A DNA stretch of 64,000 nt from Phoronis australis (taxonomy: Eukaryota; Phoronida; Phoronidae), in contig NMRA01000074.1 of NCBI GenBank assembly GCA_002633005.1, positions 288,326 through 352,325 on the forward strand, in the 5' to 3' direction. The notes beneath the pieces are model-generated. The model saw nothing but the letters and a program-made list of their open reading frames with translations. It made no database searches and was not told the DNA's origin. Shown piece after piece: positions 57,009 through 64,000 of the stretch. The position numbers were made by a program, and so were the translations under genes. Positions within the stretch are counted from its first letter, which is position 1, and each line of letters opens with the position of its first letter.

Positions 57009-58392
57009 ATGACAGAAGATATTGCCCAAACCCTTCTGGCTTTTCGGCAAAGTCAGCCGATAACCCAGAGTAATGTTAACCACATCCATTCCGGATGGAG
57101 GTTGATGAGGAGTGCTATTTCTGGCATTGATTTCACGCAATATGGTGATGTTCAGTCCCGAGATACCTCTCCTCTGGGTAGTCCTGTACGTACCCGTTTG
57201 CCCCAGGACTTAAATGGCATTGCCCAGGCCTGTGACGGGTTAAACAAATCACTTGTTACAGTGAGAAGTACTCCACTAACCAGGATGCTTCTTCGTCTGT
57301 GTCTGCCCCAGGTTCTGGTAGCCAAACGGCTGGTCCATCTACCTACACTCGTCCCTATAGTTTAAGGCCAAATGCCCCAAGTTAGTGTTTCTAGCGGAAA
57401 AAGGCAAGTGGGACGATTTTTTTTGGAAATTCCAGGGCTTAGCCAAGGACAATTTATGGTCCGAAGACAAGTGCGTCTCTGAACTAGGAATGTGTTTGGA
57501 CGATGTTGCCTTACATTTTTTCCTTAATTTCATGAGAACGAACCCAGACTCTGGTTTCGATGATGTGGTTGCACACATGTCAGAACATTTTTCATCAACT
57601 GACTGCACCCAGGTCTTGCACCTTGAATTCCAATACGCCGAGCAGAAGCCGGGAGAATCTACTGAGAACTGGGCATGTAGGTTGAACAGCTTATTTTTTT
57701 AACAGCCTTCCCGAACCCTTCGGAGCAAGAAAAAGTAGAAACTTGTATTCCGTTTCTCCCTTGGGTTACGAGATAAGGTTGTAGGTACGCAGGTGATGAA
57801 CTCATTCCCTTTGTGCCTAGCTGAGGTAGAGTCTAAAGCTGCATGGTTCGCAACGACTCACCGATTCATGGCGAATCAAAACCGTCAGTCTGTTTGGTTC
57901 GAGGGCTTACCATCGCGTAATGACGAAGCTTCTATCAACCTACTTTCGCAGCACAAAAAACATGCACCTAAATTCTCTCCAATAGCGTCCTCTCATTCAA
58001 ACTCTGCAGTTGAGTCTAGGCTGCATGCTTTAGAGTCTCAGATGGCTAAGGTCAATTCTGAAATAGGAGGTCTTAAAGAAGACAATGCCCTGATACATCG
58101 AGAACTTAAGAGTATGTTCCAGACTATGAGTTCGAATTTTAGAGGCATTACCTCAGATTTGTCGAGGGTAATACAATTGCTGGATTCTAATCCAAAACCA
58201 TCTAGATCCCCTCCACTACCTAAGTCCCCCCAAACTTCCCCACAGAGACCTTCAGTAATGTGTTTTAAGTGTGGTAAGTTTGGTCACTACCAGTCTGTGT
58301 GCCGTAGCCCGCAGTCTGCTAGAATTCGTCACACATCCTTTGGTGAGAAGTCCGATGATTTAAACGAGTTGGGACTGGACGATCAGGTCTAA
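57009..58392 (+). pseudogene. Gag of the TatD-bearing LTR element, frameshifted
   Basis: Begins MTEDIAQTLLAFRQ and moves to a second frame near 57270-57300 (KWDDFFWKFQGLAKDNLW, ALHFFLNF, FQYAEQKPGESTENWA, a retrotransposon-gag-like core). It is broken in an eight-T run near 57690 and restored near 57745. A coiled coil follows (SRLHALESQMAKVNSEIGGL), then a Pro/Ser-rich stretch, then one zinc knuckle CFKCGKFGHYQSVC (C-x2-C-x4-H-x4-C). Gag would package the element RNA. At least three disruptions mean this copy is dead. Confidence 0.8.
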
Positions 58393-58637
58393 CACCAGTC
58401 CAATCTCGTGACGCCACCAGTAGGGTATCCTCAGACTGCCCCACTAAAAAATTCAGTCCCACGGATGGTTTATTAGGTTCATTAAATAAAAACATCAAAA
58501 GCCTATCGACTAATCTCTTAGACTGTTTTAAGAAGGGAGTTTTCCACTTCTTCTCGAAGTATTTCTGTGCACGATGAGGTGATTGAATTACCCATTACTG
58601 ATACTGATGTGATTGTAAAGCTGTTTCTAGTACCCAG

Positions 58638-59836
58638 GTGGTTGCTAATTCTGAGTCATTAGATATCGTGCACACCCTGGTTCCGGATTCCATTTCAGGG
58701 GGGTCAAAGGTGCCCCACAACCCTGTCGTTTTGCGAGATCCACCTCCTGAGTTTGTAGACGCTCCTATGGAAACTATTAATATTCAGGAGGCATTTTCTG
58801 GTAACACCCTACACCAACAGGCTGGCCGTCTGCTTCACTGGAGGCAGAAGGTCACCCTTCCACAAAAGGTGAGGGATGCTGGTTCGCCATACCCTCGGAT
58901 GTCGTGTGTGGCAAAAGCCCGCCAGCCACCTGGCCTGCCTCTAAAGGGTCAACGTTCATCTGGGGCTTCGCCGTCCGCATCCAAAGCTAAATCAGGACAA
59001 GTCCCTGATTTGGCTATAAATGCCCACTTCCATTTGGATCGCTTGTCAGTATCCTTGGCTCAGCGTCATATCACTGAGACTAGGATGCTGACGATCGACC
59101 AAATGCTCACTGCCCAGTTGCCACGGGTTTCTCAAAGACCTGTAAGGTTGGTCGGCGGGATTGCAGTTTTCTGCGATGTGGAAAACTGGAAGTACGTTGA
59201 GGCTTCCCGTTTACCACATGGGTGGAAAGCTGTGGTGGGGAACCACCCCAATGGGTTGGAACAACGAATCCCGGTGTTTTAGAGCGTCTCCCCCAGCTAC
59301 TAAAGGAGCCCTTTGGAGCTGGCTTAGGCGAGGTCGGTCTGGAGGCCCGGGATGACTTGGCCACCCAAAAAGAGGCTCTGGAAGAAATGGTGCGGATCTT
59401 TGCGGAGGTTCGGGCCAACTCCCCCAACCTCAAAAACAAAGTCGTGGTGATCCACATTCGTAGCTCCTCCGACAATCCACGCTTCTTTGTCTTTGACCTT
59501 CTGAAGCGCCACTGTGGTGCAGACTTGGGTTTGCATCTCCATTGTTTTGGAGGTGCGCCCGAGGATGTACTCCGGTGGACGGGGTTCTTTAGAAACTGCC
59601 ACTTCGGCTTCGCCGGTCATGTGAACCAGTTTCTAAAGTACCAAAACAAGGGGTTACAAGAGGTTCCGCTGAATCGACTCCTCCTGGAGTCTGATTTACC
59701 GCACCTCGGCAAGCCCCAATGGCGCCCCAATACCTGGGGGGAAGTGGCTGTGGAGGTGGCGCAGCGTTCTCGTCGTTCCCTGCGTGACATCCTGGCTGCT
59801 TCCACCAGGAATGCCAGGCGGCTTTACCATCTCTAA
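58638..59836 (+). pseudogene. TatD-family metal-dependent nuclease inside the LTR element, one frameshift
   Basis: The N-terminal 125 codons are low-complexity. The TatD domain starts INAHFHLDRLS (H-x-H, codons 59025 and 59031), then VGGIAVFCDVENW and AVVGNHP. After a single frameshift between about 59240 and 59285 come GLGEVGLE (metal-bridging Glu, 59330), VVVIHIRSS (His, 59453), LHLHCFGG (His, 59540) and LLLESDLPHL (Asp, 59693). It ends with DILAASTRNARRLYHL, the classic TatD C terminus. All expected metal ligands are present. TatD proteins are 3'-5' DNA exonucleases/endonucleases of the amidohydrolase fold. No introns, locally higher GC than flanks, and position between gag and polypurine tract indicate capture by the element rather than a host TATDN gene. 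Confidence 0.85.
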
Positions 59837-60113
59837 CAAAATTGTTAGAAGTGGTTTAGCATCCCGGTGTGCCTGGGTCATAACCTATGCCCCAGGTTTT
59901 CTCCTAGTCCCTTGGGTAACTGCCCGTTATTGTAAACTCTGAGGCTGACTACGGTCTCTGGATTTGTGCCTTACCCTTGGTCCTAGAAGAATTGTGGTGT
60001 CCATTTAAGTAGTATAAGTAATTAAGTAGCATACTGGTCCATTATTTTTATATAGTAGAGTTTATTTGTTAAAACTATATAGTATATTTTTGTTATAAGT
60101 TATGTTTCCATAC

Positions 60114-60152
<39 letters not shown>

Positions 60153-60729
60153 TATTTATATATTCAAGACTATACTTTCTACAGCATTACGTATTAGTTG
60201 ATGCTATATAGTTTATTAACTTAAGTTTTCCATAGTCTACGTATGTTATGAAAGACTATATCATTTTACATTTCACTATATCACTACTAAAGCATTACTG
60301 AATACTCAACTTATGGCCAGTATGCTTTTCATTGTTCAGTTTTTTCTTAACTTATTAAAAAAAAATGTATATATACTCTTACCAGGTCATCACCAACAAA
60401 CGGAGTGTTGTCATAATTTCCATGCCCCATGGTACTTGTGTTAGTGGGGCATATTTTTTTTTTTGTCTTTCAATCATCATGTTCCAATATTCCGTTGGAT
60501 ATATGCTATGACTGAGTCTCTTTAGTTTTTGTGTTTTTTTTGGTAGGGGGGAGAATAGTTATATTTAGTAATAATCAGAAATTGGTACTTTACTAGAGTC
60601 ATTCCACATCACTTTAGTTATGGGGTCTAAGTTCTTGTTACTGATTTTTTTAGCCAAGGGTTTATGTTTAGATGTTGGGAATGACGTTCGCCATTTGCTA
60701 TAAGGCTTAGGGCTCCATTCCTTTTCTTT
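59837..60729. other. AT-rich 3' non-coding part of the LTR element
   Basis: No coding sequence. Contains a (TA)n microsatellite at about 60117-60149 and several T runs. It leads to the polypurine tract. Confidence 0.6.
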
Positions 60730-60743
60730 AGGGAAGGGAGGAA
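60730..60743 (+). promoter_or_regulatory. Polypurine tract of the LTR element
   Basis: AGGGAAGGGAGGAA, all purine, immediately before the TG of the 3' LTR. This is the expected plus-strand DNA primer of an LTR retroelement. Confidence 0.75.
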
Positions 60744-60914
60744 TGTAGTAAATGTCGACGTCAGTCTCAGCTGTGGCGCCTCTATGTTGTGATGTCCTTT
60801 TCATTGCAATGTTGGTCTTGGCTTGGTGCGACACCTGACACCAGAAGTGCCCAGCAGAGGTCACACTGCCATCACGTGACCAGTCACCTCTCAAGACCAT
60901 GTAACAAGATCGTC
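60744..60914 (+). repeat. 3' LTR, joined directly to a second element
   Basis: 171 bases, 95% identical to 56302-56472. It ends at GATCGTC and the sequence then becomes the open gag frame of a Gypsy-type element. There is no matching target duplication on the far side of the 5' LTR. Confidence 0.75.
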
Positions 60915-60916
60915 AT

Positions 60917-62530
60917 AGGCGTACTGCTTATACTCATAGAAATGAGGAAGGGATAGACAGTAGGGACTGGATAACCTTAAGCACGTGGGGTAGACTGGAG
61001 GATGGTAAGGTACCTTATGGTAATTTAAGGGGTCTGGAAAGTCCAGTAGGGTCACCTGTTCAGCGGGGTAGGATTCGGTCTTGTGAAGAAGAAAGAAGTC
61101 GTCTCTCAGACGATGATAGCTCTATGGGAATTTCACCCGGAAGGAGGGGGCTTCGGTTAAGATACTCGCGAGGAGGTGAGGGGGCCCGTAGGAAGAGTCC
61201 TGAGGTGAAATTTGCCAATCGTTTTGTAGTCTCGCCAAAACGGGAGGATAATAGAGGTATTGATTATAGAGTGAGACGTAGTTCACCCAGAGATTACTCA
61301 CCTAGGAGAGAATATTACAGGAGTCCGCCGAGAAGGTGGCGTTATGTAATGGATAGGGACGAGTATGATGGGGGACATAATCCGTGGTGGTATAGGCATA
61401 CTCGGGAGGAGGGCCTAGATAGGGTGGAGCGTAGAGAGTACGATAGGGATTATGATGAGGATAGATATTCTCCGCGACGCCGTTACTATGAGCCACGGGA
61501 TGACTTTAGAGAGAGAAGGGGAGGAAATAGAGGCTATAATGCCAGGGGATATAGTACACAGGTACCACCAAAAAACATAAAGTTTGATGGGACTGGGAAT
61601 TATAGAATTTTCAAGCAACTGTTTAGGAGGTGGACCGGAGCTAGAAGAATGACAGCGGGTGAGGCTTTAGACTCTTTTATGTATTGTCTAGAAGGGAAAC
61701 CTTTGGATTTTGTGGGGGAACTGGGAGAACAAGTAACCCTGAATGAAGTTCTGGAGGTGTTAGACAGTTATTACGGGGATGAAGGGAGAGCATCAACAGC
61801 TAGTCAAATATTAGGAACAGCTACTCAGAGGACTGGAGAATCCATTAGGGAATGGGCCATGAGAGTAATGACTCTGTCTAGACAAGCGTTTGGGGAATTT
61901 GGTTCGGAAGAGTTAGTACATCGGGAAGCAATAACTCAGTTTTGTGTAGGTGCATTAGATGCAGAGGCAGGGGAATTTGTGCTCTTGAAGAAACCCCGGG
62001 TATTGGAGGAAGCCAAATCTATGATGGAGGATAAGCATAGGACACGGGAGAGAGTAAGACAGAAACCTGGTCGGGGGGCTAATGTGCATTCAGCTTACTT
62101 AGTGAAGGAAGATTTGCCCTTCAGGGAACAGGTTGAGGATAATTCTTATCGGATAGCTTCGGTAACAGAGGCTAAATCCAGCTCTGAGAAAATGTTAGCT
62201 CAGTTAATTAAGGCCGTAACTGAACAGACTCAGGCGATACAAAAACTTGTGCTGAAATCTCCGGGGTCGTTCAGGGGGGATAAAGATAAGCCGTTGGTTC
62301 AGAATGGACAGAATCAAAGTAGATGGGGGTCTAAGAAAGCTTCTTCAGGAAATCAGCATAGAACAAATGAGGGGGATCGGAAGAGAGATACCTCGAGAGA
62401 GTCGAGGAAATGTTACAGGTGCCAAAAGGAGGGTCATTTTGCACGGAACTGTCCTGATAAGATTAAGAAGGAAAATCTACCGGAAAACTCCAGAGGGACC
62501 ACTGTAGGAGCCGCGCAGAAGTCCCAGTAG
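60917..62530 (+). CDS. Gypsy-type Gag, 5'-truncated
   Basis: Open from the junction to TAG at 62528-62530, over 530 codons. An in-frame ATG is at 61124, but coding-like sequence extends upstream to the junction. The first half is very rich in Arg, Tyr and Asp (RRYYEPRDDFRERRG). The centre is a retrotransposon capsid-like domain (FKQLFRRWTGARRMTAGEAL, IREWAMRVMTLSRQAF). It ends with a zinc knuckle, CYRCQKEGHFARNC. It assembles the particle and binds element RNA. Confidence 0.88.
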   Translation, partial: RRTAYTHRNEEGIDSRDWITLSTWGRLEDGKVPYGNLRGLESPVGSPVQRGRIRSCEEERSRLSDDDSSMGISPGRRGLRLRYSRGGEGARRKSPEVKFANRFVVSPKREDNRGIDYRVRRSSPRDYSPRREYYRSPPRRWRYVMDRDEYDGGHNPWWYRHTREEGLDRVERREYDRDYDEDRYSPRRRYYEPRDDFRERRGGNRGYNARGYSTQVPPKNIKFDGTGNYRIFKQLFRRWTGARRMTAGEALDSFMYCLEGKPLDFVGELGEQVTLNEVLEVLDSYYGDEGRASTASQILGTATQRTGESIREWAMRVMTLSRQAFGEFGSEELVHREAITQFCVGALDAEAGEFVLLKKPRVLEEAKSMMEDKHRTRERVRQKPGRGANVHSAYLVKEDLPFREQVEDNSYRIASVTEAKSSSEKMLAQLIKAVTEQTQAIQKLVLKSPGSFRGDKDKPLVQNGQNQSRWGSKKASSGNQHRTNEGDRKRDTSRESRKCYRCQKEGHFARNCPDKIKKENLPENSRGTTVGAAQKSQ

Positions 62531-63254
62531 AATCAGAAGGCTCAGAATCAGATCAGGAACTTGAAATGGATCAGAGTAGGCAATCTGATATACCTGAAAC
62601 GTTTTTGATGTCAGTAGTGCAGCATTGTAAGGACATACAGCAGGGTACTGAAACGGTTCTAGATAATGACACAGTATGTGAGAACTTAGCCAGTTGTGTT
62701 GTAACCGACATGGGTAGTAGGCGTGGGTGTAATCGGTTTGCTACTCCGTTATTGGTTAACGGTGAATTTATACAGGCTATTGTAGACTCAGGAGCTCAAA
62801 CCACGGCAATATCTCGAAAATGGGCTACTAAGTTAAAGTTAGATAACTTAACATCAGGGAAAGTAGTGAAGTTGCAGACAGCTAAAGCTGGGGAGGCAAT
62901 GAATGCCGAGGTATTAGATAAGGTGGTAAGGATAACTTTGGGCGAACGAGACTATGAAGCTGAATTGTGGATAATGGATCTGTCTGAGGATATGCTGCTC
63001 GGACAGGATTTCATGAGTGAATATTCTATGTATTTAGATGGGGAATCTCATGAAATGGTAGTTAAGGAAATGGGGGAGCGAATTCCAGTTTCCTGTTATA
63101 ACCCTTATTGTCAAGTAGGACCAAGGGTGGCACTGTTAAGGGCCATGGATGAAGTAACCATAGAGCCAAGAACAGGACGAAATATTGTAACCAAAGCTTC
63201 ATGTAGGTTACGGGAATTTATAGTTGAAGACGAACTATGTAATCAGTTACAGGT
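62506..63254 (+). CDS. Pol, protease part, in the -1 frame relative to gag
   Basis: The frame is -1 to gag and overlaps its end by about 24 bases, which suggests -1 ribosomal frameshifting, although no clear slippery heptamer is visible. The first ATG in this frame is at 62566. The aspartic protease has IVDSGAQTTAIS (catalytic D-S-G) and, 80 residues on, MLLGQDFM (the hydrophobic-G-x-D flap-end motif). It would cut the Gag-Pol polyprotein. The frame ends at the N at 63255. Confidence 0.85.
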
Positions 63255-63257
63255 NAG

Positions 63258-64000
63258 TTAAAGTTAGATAACTTACCATCAGGGAAAGTAGTAAAGTTGC
63301 AGACAGCTAAAGCTGGGGAGGCAATAAATGCTGAGGTATTAGATAAGGTGGTGCAGCAGATGTATGACAAGGCAGTGCAGGAATTGACGGGATATGAAGC
63401 AGCCCGATTAAAAAGCATGTTAATTGAGTTCAGGGATGTGTTTGCTGAAACAGAATTTGATTTAGGGACATTTTCAGCGGTAGAACACTGCATTGAGTTG
63501 GAGGCTGGAACGCGTCCAGTGAAACAAAAGATGCGGAGAACTCCATTAGGCTTTGAGGCTGAAGAGTGGAAACAATTGCAGGCCATGTTAAATGCAGGGA
63601 TCATAGAGCTATCCTTGTCACCATGGGCCAGTAATCCAGTTTTAATACGTAAGGCAGATAGGAAATGCCGTTATTGTGTAGATTTCCGGGCATTGAATGA
63701 TAAAACTGTGAAAGATTCATGGCCTTTACCTTTAGTATCTGATTGTTTTGATTTACTTCAGGGTAATCAGTTCTTTTCGAAGTTGGATGCGAATAGTGCG
63801 TATTATCAGATTCCAATTAAGGAACAGGATAGAGTAAAGACCGCATTTATAACTAGGTATGGTCTGTTTCAATTCCGGAGGATGGCAATGGGATTGAGTG
63901 GGGCACCATCAAGTTATTCACGGGCTATCGGTCTAGTCTTGAAAGGCATAAATTGGAATACGGCATTAGCATTCTTAGATGATATTGTGGTACTTGGGAG
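63258..64000 (+). CDS. Pol, reverse transcriptase part, partial
   Basis: Open to the window end. It begins with 97 bases copied from the protease region (62831-62927), then passes into the linker and the RT domain. RT landmarks: GIIELSLSPWASNPVLIRKA, YCVDFRALNDKTVKDSWPLP, FFSKLDANSAYYQIPI, FRRMAMGLSGAPSSYSR and the catalytic FLDDIVV near 63975. This is a Ty3/Gypsy RT. RNase H and integrase would lie beyond the window. Confidence 0.9.

Larger units (their letters stand above)
56302..60914 (+). mobile_element. LTR element carrying gag and a TatD-type nuclease, no pol
   Basis: Bounded by two 171-base direct repeats (56302-56472 and 60744-60914), 95% identical without indels, both starting TGTAGTAAATG. 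A purine-only tract (60730-60743) abuts the right repeat, as a polypurine tract abuts a 3' LTR. Inside are a gag with coiled coil and CCHC knuckle (57009-58392) and a TatD-family nuclease (58638-59836). The next 0.9 kb is AT-rich and non-coding. I find no protease, reverse transcriptase, RNase H or integrase, so it would need another element's enzymes. The true 3' edge of the LTR and the primer-binding site are unsure. Confidence 0.75.
60915..64000 (+). mobile_element. Ty3/Gypsy-type LTR retrotransposon, both ends missing
   Basis: Gag (CCHC), aspartic protease and reverse transcriptase in the Gypsy order. The 5' LTR and start of gag are lost at the junction with the upstream 3' LTR; the 3' half runs out of the window. 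Gag and protease frames are uninterrupted, so this copy is young. An N at 63255 marks a faulty join within pol. Confidence 0.9.

Noticed and set aside
57339-57608. Minus-strand open frame of 89 codons across the gag region
   Set aside because: It is antisense to the recognisable gag core and has no similarity of its own.
58638-59836. A host TATDN-type gene that happens to lie between transposons
   Set aside because: It has no introns, sits between a gag and a polypurine tract within matching LTRs, and shares their orientation. Capture by the element is simpler, though a search for other copies is still needed.

Overview
This is a window of an animal (metazoan) nuclear genome. It is AT-rich, has many short exons with GT-AG introns, and carries many small transposon families. 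It is dominated by one minus-strand gene, which I read as HEATR1 (yeast Utp10; BAP28), a giant HEAT-repeat protein of the small-subunit processome. The protein is closely similar to the vertebrate one along its whole length. The surrounding transposons (Gypsy-like, Ginger-like, Harbinger-like MITEs, tRNA-derived SINEs) and the heterozygous assembly suggest a marine invertebrate such as a lancelet, mollusc or cnidarian. I cannot name the species.

Layout. 1-2222 is the 3' flank of HEATR1, with a tandem palindromic MITE. 2223-44093 is HEATR1: I reconstruct 40 coding exons totalling 6,477 nt (2,158 codons plus stop), with every junction phase consistent. Its introns hold minisatellites, MITEs, SINEs and a roughly 450-bp dispersed repeat. 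At 32845-37842 two overlapping haplotype contigs were placed end to end around a run of 124 N, so exons 8 and 9 appear twice. A second join marked by one N (16729) captures a MITE present in one allele and absent from the other. 44094-50639 is largely featureless.

50640-64000 is a cluster of mobile elements, all in plus orientation. (a) A decayed Ginger-like element carries an H2C2/DDE integrase, a GPY/F-type tail, a Ulp1-type cysteine protease and a PHD finger. It is split by a 2-kb block holding a separate, very basic coding remnant and flanked by an 87-bp duplication. (b) A 4.6-kb LTR element (56302-60914) has 95%-identical terminal repeats, a polypurine tract and a gag with a CCHC knuckle. 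Where pol should be it has a TatD-family metal-dependent nuclease with all signature residues visible. (c) A Gypsy-type retrotransposon is fused to the 3' LTR of (b), with gag (CCHC), aspartic protease and reverse transcriptase running off the window end.

The most unusual observation is the gag-TatD LTR element. The best small one is a 42-bp minisatellite in HEATR1 intron 18 that contains the 5' splice site and keeps the reading frame.
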